Below are positions 1 to 12,704 of a stretch of 64,000 bases of DNA, in pieces; within the stretch, counting starts at the first letter, position 1; each line of letters opens with the position of its first letter. This DNA comes from Adiantum capillus-veneris (lineage: Eukaryota; Streptophyta; Polypodiopsida; Polypodiales; Pteridaceae). The notes under the pieces are model-generated. The model did no database searches. It worked only from the letters and a program-made list of their open reading frames with translations, and had not been told where the DNA came from. Position numbers and translations under genes: made by a program. Where the stretch lies: assembly GCA_014529385.2 (NCBI GenBank), contig CM043945.1, positions 96,946,612 through 97,010,611 on the forward strand. The letters run 5' to 3'.

Positions 1-364
1 TGATTAGAAAGTAGCCTCTATATAAGCTTGGTGGTTTACAATCATTGGCTAGATGGGTTTCATCCTGTTGCTATTGGACCACGCCATCATCTATCCTTTC
101 CTAGGTGGCTAGAGGGATTTCCCATAGTGGTGCCACAAGTTGTGCGTACCCTAACAATCTGGTATGTTCTTTAGCATAGTTGTAAGTTATTGCAGCTAAC
201 AATATTCTACCTAGAGATTTCTATGAGAAAAATGATTGCAACACTCTATCCCCGGGGCAGTGACTTATCAAAAGACCCCTTTATCACGTGCGTTCAAGAG
301 GTAATTAATAATACCCCAATATACATACTATACTTACACTGTGAGCCTATTTAAAAAACCCCCA
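1..364 (-). repeat. LTR of tandem element, copy a (cut by window start)
   Basis: Matches 4447-4810 and 8893-9256. Its right end is the CCCCCA terminus, followed by the polypyrimidine complement of the polypurine tract at 365-373. The first 195 bp lie outside the window. Confidence 0.85.
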
Positions 365-852
365 CCCCCCTCTGTATGTATACATTTTTATACATTTTGG
401 TCTTTTAATAATCCTCTCCGGTTAACTCACGTGATATCATACACATTCTAAAAAGTGACCGCCCCGGGACTCTATCTCGATCCACCAATGTGGTGATGGT
501 GATCCTACTATATCAAAGAAATCTCAAAAGATTTTAGTGTGGGCTTAGAGTGAGGACTAGATATATCTAATGCGGATCTAGAATGAAATTTGAAGTTGAG
601 TGGAAATCAGATGTTCATTTTGAATGTTTAATGTCACTTTTAGTCCAATGTGGAGCAAGATATAAATGTGCTATGTGGTGGGAATATTATGTGTGCATTG
701 TTTTCTTTGGTTGATCATAAGGATGTGTGCAAGGTATCATGTCTATAGATCCTTTGTGCCATATTGGTTTTCCGAGGTGTAAGTTGAATGCTAATTGTTA
801 TCAATAGTCTAGTGTGAACCAAGATATGTCAATGGTGAACTGAGTGATGATG

Positions 853-1046
853 CATGCTCCTACGATGGGAATACAGTGTGTGCAGTCTCTTGTATGGATG
901 TTCATAAGCTTGTCTACAAGGTTTCAGTGTCTATTGATCCCCTGTGTGTGCATGCTCCTATGATGGGAATACCTTGTGTGCATTGTCTAGTACGGATGGT
1001 CTTAAGCATGTCTACAAGGTCTCAATGTCTATTGATCCCTTGTGCT
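853..1046. repeat. 98-bp tandem direct repeat, two copies
   Basis: Units start at 853 and 951 with CATGCTCCTAYGATGGGAAT and continue through a shared stretch ending near GTCTATTGATCCC. A weaker third match lies near 720-765. The same pair recurs in the other array units at +4446 and +8892. Confidence 0.8.
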
Positions 1047-1280
1047 ACGGTGATTTTGACAAGTGTAGTCAAGGATGATTACTAGTGTTTTGATGGGGGC
1101 ATGTCACAAAAGATGATGTGGCAACTACCTTGCCAAACATTGGAGAGAGCCTACAACGCAAAAAAGAGATGATGACTTGCTAATGTGGTAGATCATGGAT
1201 TGTCAATGTGGTAGCTTGACAACATTGTTGTACAAAATGATGGCTTTGCACTGGCCAATGTGGCATGTGTGGATATATGA

Positions 1281-1828
1281 TGTGTCATCTCTGTTTACAT
1301 GGCACCATTGCCACCATATGCTCTAGATTGTTGAGCCAAGTTGATTTTGTATGCCAAATTATATATAGTAATGCTTTCAGACTGATTTTGGATATCTAGG
1401 AGCCATAAGTAAGTGGCTAGGGTGCTAGTTATAAAAACAGACTATGAGTGGGCTCATAGAGTTACCGTATACACAATTGATGTGTCATCTGTGTTGACAT
1501 GGTATCATTACCACCATATGATTTTGCTTATTGAACGAGTTTCCTTTTGTTTGCCAAGTTATAGATAGTAATGATTTTCAATTTCTTTTCGGATTCTAGG
1601 AGCCATAAGGAAGTGGCTAGGGTGCTAGTTGTAAAAACATATTGTGAGTGGACTCATAGAGCGACTGTATATACAATTGAGTGTCCTCCGTGTTGACACG
1701 GCACAAGTCCCACCATATGCTCTAGATTATTGAGTCAAATTGTCTTTTGTATGCCAAGTTGTAGATAATAATGCTTTTTAACTGTTGTTGGGGCTCTAAG
1801 AGCCATAAGTAAGTGGCTAGGGGACAAT
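1281..1828. repeat. 200-bp tandem direct repeat, about 2.7 copies
   Basis: Units start at 1281, 1481 and 1681, each holding the order GTGTCNTC, CACCATATG, GCCAAGTT, GGAGCCATAAG and AAGTGGCTAGGG. The copies are clearly diverged from one another, so this duplication is older than the 4446-bp array. It recurs at +4446 and +8892. Confidence 0.85.
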
Positions 1829-4232
1829 TCTTTCGAAAGGGAAAATTTTCCCCTTGGTGCCTTCAGTAACAGCGTCCTTTCTTCTTCTTTTTTTTCTTTT
1901 TTTAGTTAATTTTTCTTGTTGCTGAAGTGTTTCTATTGCCCATTCCTAGTGGCCAACCGATTTCAACATGAATACACAAAAGTGATGGTCAAAAGAGTAT
2001 CTAATGGAATCTAGACAATGAACTATAAAAAATGAGCAAAAAACTCCTTAAGAACTTGTCAAAAAGAAGAAAAAGCTTCCATAGGCTCTATGCATGATGC
2101 CGGCCCAAACTAGCATGAGATCGCTAGCATGGATGAGAGCAAGACCAGAGAATAGCAAGAGCAAGTATGAAACAATTGCTTAGATGCCTATGTTGTTTTT
2201 ATGTATGACTTGAATATCTCTTTAGTCCATTGGTCAAAGCAGTCTAACAAATCTAAATGATGATCTAACCTCAGGGGGGTCACTTACAAAAAAGTGCATA
2301 TAAGGCGAGTTCAACAGGAAGGGTGTTAAAATCCCTTAAACCATAAATATAATTACATAAGGGATATATTTTTTTAAAATTTCAAAAGAAATTATAGATT
2401 TCAAAAGAAAGGGGCTCATTATCTTCCTTGAAAAATTCACAGATAATGAATTTTAAAATATGGTCTTGAATGCACGTGCTATAGGAGGATTACATATAGT
2501 GACCTCCTTGAGTATGTAACAAAAGAAGGTGGGCTAAACATGGGGAAATTTTCATATTGGACATGAACATCCTTTGCTGATGCTTGATACTATGAGATAG
2601 AGGTTGTAGAGCTCATTGGCATTCCACCTCTGCTTTGTTTTACGAGAGTGTGTGTACAACATGTTTGCAAGACACACTTTGAGAAATTGTATGAGCTTCC
2701 CTCATATTTGCAAGTGACTGGACACACACTAGGCAACAATTGCAAATCATATAAGGGCACTAAGGCTATTGTCAATGACTTCAACTTTGGTCGACCTGTA
2801 TGGCAAGAGTGGTATTTTTGTCGTCCTATCAAGGATGTTGTTTCTTCAAACTAAAGTTTTCAACAAATTTAGTTTCACTGGCTTCCTCCACATGTAATCT
2901 ATTGGATCACACTTATAAAGGGAAATGCTTAGGAAGGACTCATCAAAGAGGCTTTGGGGTGTTTTCATCAAGGAATTCAGCAAGAGGGGATAGCAAAAAA
3001 ACATGTCGTGATTGGCAATGCATTGGTTGCCATCTTGTATGCCAATTTGGTCTAGTTTTGAAAGCACAAGTAGTGCTTCCCAAGATGTGGCCTCTTGAAA
3101 TGCATGATTGCAAATATATGTCCCATGGGGGGTGGGGCCACGAGGGTATAGTCTCTTTGTACACCAGATGTTGAGCAAGGGTTTTTGTTCAAGGAATGCA
3201 AAGATTGAGGGTTTATATCCATGTATTAATATTTTTCATATGAGGGTAGGGCTGGTCGCACTTGAAAATTTTGGAAGGAAAGGATGCATAAACCTTCGAA
3301 TCAACCTGAGCTTCGGCTGCATACAAATAGATAGTCGTTTCGCACATGACAAATGACGTCCTACAAGCACAAGGGAGTTTAGATGAGGATGGATCGACAT
3401 CAGAATTATAAAATCCACCTCTGGCATACAACACAAATCAGTTCAATGACTCTATATGAAACACAAACATGTGATGATTAAACATATCCAAACAAAACAA
3501 GTCTCCATTAAGCATATAGAGGAGCTCGAACATCTACATACCTTCATCATACGGCCATCACACGCTTGCATATGGCACAAATCAATTTAACTACTTTATT
3601 ATTAGATTGAAAATACAAAACCAAGTGATAGCTACTTTAAACGTGACCTTGACAAACCAGATGAGCAAAAACAAACAATGCAATAACTCAACTTTTGTGT
3701 CCTTGACATAAAGGACAAATCGCCCTAATTAGGAAGGACTCCTTTTTTGCTTTATAATATTCGATAAAAATGTCATGCAATGTCACACAAGACATGTATC
3801 AAGAAAGGCAGTAATAAAGGACGGAAATTTGGCGCAGCTAATTAGCTCCAAATATTGAGATTGAGGGTTTAGAATGAAGCTAAAAACACAAAGGTTTTGG
3901 ACACACAATTGAAGAGAAAAACCTTTATCAATTTTTGCACTTCAAGGCCCTACAAAAAGGGATCACGGATTACTTTGCACACACATAAATTGCACAAGGT
4001 GATGATGCTTGCAATGAGAGCAATGGTGCGGAAAAATAGGCCAAAAATGAACACAAAGGATGCACACTAATGGAAAAATTACGCACACACAATGCTAAGT
4101 GCAAATTCCTCCTCACCTATTCACCAAAGGGTATTGGAGCATTCTTGTGCCTGAGTGGTGATTGGGGATAGGGATTATTAAGCTAATGCAAATGGAGATT
4201 AGTCAAGTGACACACCTATGTACAAAACCCTC

Positions 4233-4245
4233 GGCTCTAATACCA
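4233..4245 (-). promoter_or_regulatory. Primer-binding site, initiator-Met tRNA type
   Basis: The minus strand reads TGGTATTAGAGCC, one base off the common plant PBS TGGTATCAGAGCC, five bases inside the LTR end. The second copy is at 8679-8691. The third unit is truncated before its PBS. Confidence 0.8.
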
Positions 4246-4250
4246 CTTGA

Positions 4251-4810
4251 TGGGTTAGTGGTTGCGCAAACGTACTCCCTGATCACCAATGATTAATATT
4301 AGGCTATGGAGGGTGAAGCCTTAACTTAGCGATGGTGTTAAAGTTAGGGTTAGAGAGATGGTGATTAGGGTTAGCTTATACCAAAAGCAAGAGCATAAAA
4401 AGAGAGAGAGTATAGACACAATGATAGGACTCAAAGAGCAATTGTTTGATTAGAAAGTAGCCTCTATATAAGCTTGGTGGTTTACAATCATTGGCTAGAT
4501 GGGTTTCATCCTGTTGCTATTGGACCACGCCATCATCTATCCTTTCCTAGGTGGCTAGAGGGATTTCCCATAGTGGTGCCACAAGTTGTGCGTACCCTAA
4601 CAATCTGGTATGTTCTTTAGCATAGTTGTAAGTTATTGCAGCTAACAATATTCTACCTAGAGATTTCTATGAGAAAAATGATTGCAACACTCTATCCCCG
4701 GGGCAGTGACTTATCAAAAGACCCCTTTATCACGTGCGTTCAAGAGGTAATTAATAATACCCCAATATACATACTATACTTACACTGTGAGCCTATTTAA
4801 AAAACCCCCA
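4251..4810 (-). repeat. LTR of tandem element, copy b (560 bp)
   Basis: It begins TGGG and ends CCCA on the plus strand, giving short inverted ends. It lies between the primer site (minus strand) and the polypurine tract at 4811-4819. It differs from copy c by one seen substitution (CTTAGCG against CTTAACG). Telomere-like TTAGGG units occur at 4343-4375. Confidence 0.88.
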
Positions 4811-7800
4811 CCCCCCTCTGTATGTATACATTTTTATACATTTTGGTCTTTTAATAATCCTCTCCGGTTAACTCACGTGATATCATACACATTCTAAAAA
4901 GTGACCGCCCCGGGACTCTATCTCGATCCACCAATGTGGTGATGGTGATCCTACTATATCAAAGAAATCTCAAAAGATTTTAGTGTGGGCTTAGAGTGAG
5001 GACTAGATATATCTAATGCGGATCTAGAATGAAATTTGAAGTTGAGTGGAAATCAGATGTTCATTTTGAATGTTTAATGTCACTTTTAGTCCAATGTGGA
5101 GCAAGATATAAATGTGCTATGTGGTGGGAATATTATGTGTGCATTGTTTTCTTTGGTTGATCATAAGGATGTGTGCAAGGTATCATGTCTATAGATCCTT
5201 TGTGCCATATTGGTTTTCCGAGGTGTAAGTTGAATGCTAATTGTTATCAATAGTCTAGTGTGAACCAAGATATGTCAATGGTGAACTGAGTGATGATGCA
5301 TGCTCCTACGATGGGAATACAGTGTGTGCAGTCTCTTGTATGGATGTTCATAAGCTTGTCTACAAGGTTTCAGTGTCTATTGATCCCCTGTGTGTGCATG
5401 CTCCTATGATGGGAATACCTTGTGTGCATTGTCTAGTACGGATGGTCTTAAGCATGTCTACAAGGTCTCAATGTCTATTGATCCCTTGTGCTACGGTGAT
5501 TTTGACAAGTGTAGTCAAGGATGATTACTAGTGTTTTGATGGGGGCATGTCACAAAAGATGATGTGGCAACTACCTTGCCAAACATTGGAGAGAGCCTAC
5601 AACGCAAAAAAGAGATGATGACTTGCTAATGTGGTAGATCATGGATTGTCAATGTGGTAGCTTGACAACATTGTTGTACAAAATGATGGCTTTGCACTGG
5701 CCAATGTGGCATGTGTGGATATATGATGTGTCATCTCTGTTTACATGGCACCATTGCCACCATATGCTCTAGATTGTTGAGCCAAGTTGATTTTGTATGC
5801 CAAATTATATATAGTAATGCTTTCAGACTGATTTTGGATATCTAGGAGCCATAAGTAAGTGGCTAGGGTGCTAGTTATAAAAACAGACTATGAGTGGGCT
5901 CATAGAGTTACCGTATACACAATTGATGTGTCATCTGTGTTGACATGGTATCATTACCACCATATGATTTTGCTTATTGAACGAGTTTCCTTTTGTTTGC
6001 CAAGTTATAGATAGTAATGATTTTCAATTTCTTTTCGGATTCTAGGAGCCATAAGGAAGTGGCTAGGGTGCTAGTTGTAAAAACATATTGTGAGTGGACT
6101 CATAGAGCGACTGTATATACAATTGAGTGTCCTCCGTGTTGACACGGCACAAGTCCCACCATATGCTCTAGATTATTGAGTCAAATTGTCTTTTGTATGC
6201 CAAGTTGTAGATAATAATGCTTTTTAACTGTTGTTGGGGCTCTAAGAGCCATAAGTAAGTGGCTAGGGGACAATTCTTTCGAAAGGGAAAATTTTTCCCT
6301 TGGTGCCTTCAGTAACAGCGTCCTTTCTTCTTCTTTTTTTTCTTTTTTTAGTTAATTTTTCTTGTTGCTGAAGTGTTTCTATTGCCCATTCCTAGTGGCC
6401 AACCGATTTCAACATGAATACACAAAAGTGATGGTCAAAAGAGTATCTAATGGAATCTAGACAATGAACTATAAAAAATGAGCAAAAAACTCCTTAAGAA
6501 CTTGTCAAAAAGAAGAAAAAGCTTCCATAGGCTCTATGCATGATGCCGGCCCAAACTAGCATGAGATCGCTAGCATGGATGAGAGCAAGACCAGAGAATA
6601 GCAAGAGCAAGTATGAAACAATTGCTTAGATGCCTATGTTGTTTTTATGTATGACTTGAATATCTCTTTAGTCCATTGGTCAAAGCAGTCTAACAAATCT
6701 AAATGATGATCTAACCTCAGGGGGGTCACTTACAAAAAAGTGCATATAAGGCGAGTTCAACAGGAAGGGTGTTAAAATCCCTTAAACCATAAATATAATT
6801 ACATAAGGGATATATTTTTTTAAAATTTCAAAAGAAATTATAGATTTCAAAAGAAAGGGGCTCATTATCTTCCTTGAAAAATTCACAGATAATGAATTTT
6901 AAAATATGGTCTTGAATGCACGTGCTATAGGAGGATTACATATAGTGACCTCCTTGAGTATGTAACAAAAGAAGGTGGGCTAAACATGGGGAAATTTTCA
7001 TATTGGACATGAACATCCTTTGCTGATGCTTGATACTATGAGATAGAGGTTGTAGAGCTCATTGGCATTCCACCTCTGCTTTGTTTTACGAGAGTGTGTG
7101 TACAACATGTTTGCAAGACACACTTTGAGAAATTGTATGAGCTTCCCTCATATTTGCAAGTGACTGGACACACACTAGGCAACAATTGCAAATCATATAA
7201 GGGCACTAAGGCTATTGTCAATGACTTCAACTTTGGTCGACCTGTATGGCAAGAGTGGTATTTTTGTCGTCCTATCAAGGATGTTGTTTCTTCAAACTAA
7301 AGTTTTCAACAAATTTAGTTTCACTGGCTTCCTCCACATGTAATCTATTGGATCACACTTATAAAGGGAAATGCTTAGGAAGGACTCATCAAAGAGGCTT
7401 TGGGGTGTTTTCATCAAGGAATTCAGCAAGAGGGGATAGCAAAAAAACATGTCGTGATTGGCAATGCATTGGTTGCCATCTTGTATGCCAATTTGGTCTA
7501 GTTTTGAAAGCACAAGTAGTGCTTCCCAAGATGTGGCCTCTTGAAATGCATGATTGCAAATATATGTCCCATGGGGGGTGGGGCCATGAGGGTATAGTCT
7601 CTTTGTACACCAGATGTTGAGCAAGGGTTTTTGTTCAAGGAATGCAAAGATTGAGGGTTTATATCCATGTATTAATATTTTTCATATGAGGGTAGGGCTG
7701 GTCGCACTTGAAAATTTTGGAAGGAAAGGATGCATAAACCTTCGAATCAACCTGAGCTTCGGCTGCATACAAATAGATAGTCGTTTCGCACATGACAAAT

Positions 7801-8696
7801 GACGTCCTACAAGCACAAGGGAGTTTAGATGAGGATGGATCGACATCAGAATTATAAAATCCACCTCTGGCATACAACACAAATCAGTTCAATGACTCTA
7901 TATGAAACACAAACATGTGATGATTAAACATATTCAAACAAAACAAGTCTCCATTAAGCACACAGATGAGCTCGAACATCTACATACCTTCATCATACGG
8001 CCATCACACGCTTGCATATGGCACAAATCAATTTAACTACTTTATTATTAGATTGAAAATACAAAACCAAGTGATAGCTACTTTAAACGTGACCTTGACA
8101 AACCAGATGAGCAAAAACAAACAATGCAATAACTCAACTTTTGTGTCCTTGACATAAAGGACAAATCGCCCTAATTAGGAAGTACTCCTTTTTTGCTTTA
8201 TAATATTCGATAAAAATGTCATGCAATGTCACACAAGACATGTATCAAGAAAGGCAGTAATAAAGGACGGAAATTTGGCGCAGCTAATTAGCTCCAAATA
8301 TTGAGATTGAGGGTTTAGAATGAAGCTAAAAACACAAAGGTTTTGGACACACAATTGAAGAGAAAAACCTTTATCAATTTTTGCACTTCAAGGCCCTACA
8401 AAAAGGGATCACGGATTACTTTGCACACACATAAATTGCACAAGGTGATGATGCTTGCAATGAGAGCAATGGTGCGGAAAAATAGGCCAAAAATGAACAC
8501 AAAGGATGCACACTAATGGAAAAATTACGCACACACAATGCTAAGTGCAAATTCCTCCTCACCTATTCACCAAAGGGTATTGGAGCATTCTTGTGCCTGA
8601 GTGGTGATTGGGGATAGGGATTATTAAGCTAATGCAAATGGAGATTAGTCAAGTGACACACCTATGTACAAAACCCTCGGCTCTAATACCACTTGA
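4811..8696 (-). mobile_element. Internal region of tandem LTR element, copy b
   Basis: Nearly identical to 365-4250. Seen differences include a CCCC/TCCC change near 6293, CATGAGG in place of CACGAGG near 7587, and CACACAGATG in place of CATATAGAGG near 7960. It holds the same sub-repeats and small unrecognised ORFs. Confidence 0.85.
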
Positions 8697-9256
8697 TGGG
8701 TTAGTGGTTGCGCAAACGTACTCCCTGATCACCAATGATTAATATTAGGCTATGGAGGGTGAAGCCTTAACTTAACGATGGTGTTAAAGTTAGGGTTAGA
8801 GAGATGGTGATTAGGGTTAGCTTATACCAAAAGCAAGAGCATAAAAAGAGAGAGAGTATAGACACAATGATAGGACTCAAAGAGCAATTGTTTGATTAGA
8901 AAGTAGCCTCTATATAAGCTTGGTGGTTTACAATCATTGGCTAGATGGGTTTCATCCTGTTGCTATTGGACCACGCCATCATCTATCCTTTCCTAGGTGG
9001 CTAGAGGGATTTCCCATAGTGGTGCCACAAGTTGTGCGTACCCTAACAATCTGGTATGTTCTTTAGCATAGTTGTAAGTTATTGCAGCTAACAATATTCT
9101 ACCTAGAGATTTCTATGAGAAAAATGATTGCAACACTCTATCCCCGGGGCAGTGACTTATCAAAAGACCCCTTTATCACGTGCGTTCAAGAGGTAATTAA
9201 TAATACCCCAATATACATACTATACTTACACTGTGAGCCTATTTAAAAAACCCCCA
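8697..9256 (-). repeat. LTR of tandem element, copy c (560 bp)
   Basis: Same boundaries as copy b: TGGG start, CCCCCA end, primer site at 8679-8691 (minus) and polypurine tract at 9257-9265. Confidence 0.88.
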
Positions 9257-12200
9257 CCCCCCTCTGTATGTATACATTTTTATACATTTTGGTCTTTTAA
9301 TAATCCTCTCCGGTTAACTCACGTGATATCATACACATTCTAAAAAGTGACCGCCCCGGGACTCTATCTCGATCCACCAATGTGGTGATGGTGATCCTAC
9401 TATATCAAAGAAATCTCAAAAGATTTTAGTGTGGGCTTAGAGTGAGGACTAGATATATCTAATGCGGATCTAGAATGAAATTTGAAGTTGAGTGTAAATC
9501 AGATGTTCATTTTGAATGTTTAATGTCACTTTTAGTCCAATGTGGAGCAAGATATAAATGTGCTATGTGGTGGGAATATTATGTGTGCATTGTTTTCTTT
9601 GGTTGATCATAAGGATGTGTGCAAGGTATCATGTCTATAGATCCTTTGTGCCATATTGGTTTTCCGAGGTGTAAGTTGAATGCTAATTGTTATCAATAGT
9701 CTAGTGTGAACCAAGATATGTCAATGGTGAACTGAGTGATGATGCATGCTCCTACGATGGGAATACAGTGTGTGCAGTCTCTTGTATGGATGTTCATAAG
9801 CTTGTCTACAAGGTTTCAGTGTCTATTGATCCCCTGTGTGTGCATGCTCCTATGATGGGAATACCTTGTGTGCATTGTCTAGTACGGATGGTCTTAAGCA
9901 TGTCTACAAGGTCTCAATGTCTATTGATCCCTTGTGCTACGGTGATTTTGACAAGTGTAGTCAAGGATGATTACTAGTGTTTTGATGGGGGCATGTCACA
10001 AAAGATGATGTGGCAACTACCTTGCCAAACATTGGAGAGAGCCTACAACGCAAAAAAGAGATGATGACTTGCTAATGTGGTAGATCATGGATTGTCAATG
10101 TGGTAGCTTGACAACATTGTTGTACAAAATGATGGCTTTGCACTGGCCAATGTGGCATGTGTGGATATATGATGTGTCATCTCTGTTTACATGGCACCAT
10201 TGCCACCATATGCTCTAGATTGTTGAGCCAAGTTGATTTTGTATGCCAAATTATATATAGTAATGCTTTCAGACTGATTTTGGATATCTAGGAGCCATAA
10301 GTAAGTGGCTAGGGTGCTAGTTATAAAAACAGACTATGAGTGGGCTCATAGAGTTACCGTATACACAATTGATGTGTCATCTGTGTTGACATGGTATCAT
10401 TACCACCATATGATTTTGCTTATTGAACGAGTTTCCTTTTGTTTGCCAAGTTATAGATAGTAATGATTTTCAATTTCTTTTCGGATTCTAGGAGCCATAA
10501 GGAAGTGGCTAGGGTGCTAGTTGTAAAAACATATTGTGAGTGGACTCATAGAGCGACTGTATATACAATTGAGTGTCCTCCGTGTTGACACGGCACAAGT
10601 CCCACCATATGCTCTAGATTATTGAGTCAAATTGTCTTTTGTATGCCAAGTTGTAGATAATAATGCTTTTTAACTGTTGTTGGGGCTCTAAGAGCCATAA
10701 GTAAGTGGCTAGGGGACAATTCTTTCGAAAGGGAAAATTTTTCCCTTGGTGCCTTCAGTAACAGCGTCCTTTCTTCTTCTTTTTTTTCTTTTTTTAGTTA
10801 ATTTTTCTTGTTGCTGAAGTGTTTCTATTGCCCATTCCTAGTGGCCAACCGATTTCAACATGAATACACAAAAGTGATGGTCAAAAGAGTATCTAATGGA
10901 ATCTAGACAATGAACTATAAAAAATGAGCAAAAAACTCCTTAAGAACTTGTCAAAAAGAAGAAAAAGCTTCCATAGGCTCTATGCATGATGCCGGCCCAA
11001 ACTAGCATGAGATCGCTAGCATGGATGAGAGCAAGACCAGAGAATAGCAAGAGCAAGTATGAAACAATTGCTTAGATGCCTATGTTGTTTTTATGTATGA
11101 CTTGAATATCTCTTTAGTCCATTGGTCAAAGCAGTCTAACAAATCTAAATGATGATCTAACCTCAGGGGGGTCACTTACAAAAAAGTGCATATAAGGCGA
11201 GTTCAACAGGAAGGGTGTTAAAATCCCTTAAACCATAAATATAATTACATAAGGGATATATTTTTTTAAAATTTCAAAAGAAATTATAGATTTCAAAAGA
11301 AAGGGGCTCATTATCTTCCTTGAAAAATTCACAGATAATGAATTTTAAAATATGGTCTTGAATGCACGTGCTATAGGAGGATTACATATAGTGACCTCCT
11401 TGAGTATGTAACAAAAGAAGGTGGGCTAAACATGGGGAAATTTTCATATTGGACATGAACATCCTTTGCTGATGCTTGATACTATGAGATAGAGGTTGTA
11501 GAGCTCATTGGCATTCCACCTCTGCTTTGTTTTACGAGAGTGTGTGTACAACATGTTTGCAAGACACACTTTGAGAAATTGTATGAGCTTCCCTCATATT
11601 TGCAAGTGACTGGACACACACTAGGCAACAATTGCAAATCATATAAGGGCACTAAGGCTATTGTCAATGACTTCAACTTTGGTCGACCTGTATGGCAAGA
11701 GTGGTATTTTTGTCGTCCTATCAAGGATGTTGTTTCTTCAAACTAAAGTTTTCAACAAATTTAGTTTCACTGGCTTCCTCCACATGTAATCTATTGGATC
11801 ACACTTATAAAGGGAAATGCTTAGGAAGGACTCATCAAAGAGGCTTTGGGGTGTTTTCATCAAGGAATTCAGCAAGAGGGGATAGCAAAAAAACATGTCG
11901 TGATTGGCAATGCATTGGTTGCCATCTTGTATGCCAATTTGGTCTAGTTTTGAAAGCACAAGTAGTGCTTCCCAAGATGTGGCCTCTTGAAATGCATGAT
12001 TGCAAATATATGTCCCATGGGGGGTGGGGCCACGAGGGTATAGTCTCTTTGTACACCAGATGTTGAGCAAGGGTTTTTGTTCAAGGAATGCAAAGATTGA
12101 GGGTTTATATCCATGTATTAATATTTTTCATATGAGGGTAGGGCTGGTCGCACTTGAAAATTTTGGAAGGAAAGGATGCATAAACCTTCGAATCAACCTG

Positions 12201-12704
12201 AGCTTCGGCTGCATACAAATAGATAGTCGTTTCGCACATGACAAATGACGTCCTACAAGCACAAGGGAGTTTAGATGAGGATGGATCGACATCAGAATTA
12301 TAAAATCCACCTCTGGCATACAACACAAATCAGTTCAATGACTCTATATGAAACACAAACATGTGATGATTAAACATATTCAAACAAAACAAGTCTCCAT
12401 TAAGCACACAGATGAGCTCGAACATCTACATACCTTCATCATACGGCCATCATACACTTGCATATGGCACAAATCAATTTAACTACTTTATTATTAGATT
12501 GAAAATACAAAACCAAGTGATAGCTACTTTAAACGTGACCTTGACAAACCAGATGAGCAAAAACAAACAATGCAATAACTCAACTTTTGTGTCCTTGACA
12601 TAAAGGACAAATCGCCCTAATTAGGAAGTACTCCTTTTAGAATATTTGATAAAAATGTCATGCAATGTCACACAAGACATGTATCAAGAAAGGCAGTAAT
12701 AAAG
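9257..12704 (-). mobile_element. Internal region of tandem LTR element, copy c, truncated
   Basis: It follows copies a and b up to about 12704, where AAAGGACGGAAATTT of the other copies is replaced by unrelated AAAGGATGAAGGAAAG. A small deletion near 12638 removes part of a T-rich stretch. The primer site and outer LTR are lost. Confidence 0.85.

Larger units (their letters stand above)
365..4250 (-). mobile_element. Internal region of tandem LTR element, copy a
   Basis: This 3886-bp region has no recognisable gag or pol. It has two sets of internal direct repeats: a 98-bp unit from 853 and a 200-bp unit from 1281. A run of small ORFs at 2590-3436 on both strands (largest 124 codons at 2800-3174) matches no family I recognise, and near-identity of the three copies gives no way to judge selection. 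Confidence 0.8.
1..12704 (-). mobile_element. Tandem array of a non-coding LTR retroelement (4446-bp unit, about 2.9 units)
   Basis: The sequence repeats with a period of 4446 bp (starts 1, 4447, 8893) and the units differ at only about ten sites. Each unit has one LTR and one internal region, so the array reads LTR-internal-LTR-internal-LTR-internal, the form left by LTR-LTR unequal recombination. Orientation is minus: the complement of an initiator-Met-tRNA primer site lies just left of each LTR, and a polypurine tract (AGAGGGGGG on the minus strand) abuts its right end. No gag or pol domain is readable in the 3886-bp internal region; the longest ORF is 124 codons and unrecognised. It is therefore LARD-like and would need proteins in trans. 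The third unit breaks off near 12704, losing the primer site and outer LTR. The window starts inside the first LTR. Confidence 0.9.

Noticed and set aside
876-1085. 69-codon ORF repeated in each array unit
   Set aside because: It is made by the 98-bp tandem repeat, has no motif and is simply copied with the array.
4343-4375. Telomere-like TTAGGG units in the tandem LTR
   Set aside because: Only two or three units, present in both complete LTRs; no tandem telomere tract.
1-12704. CRISPR array or bacterial tandem repeat
   Set aside because: The unit is 4.4 kb with LTR, primer site and purine tract; there are no short repeats with unique spacers.
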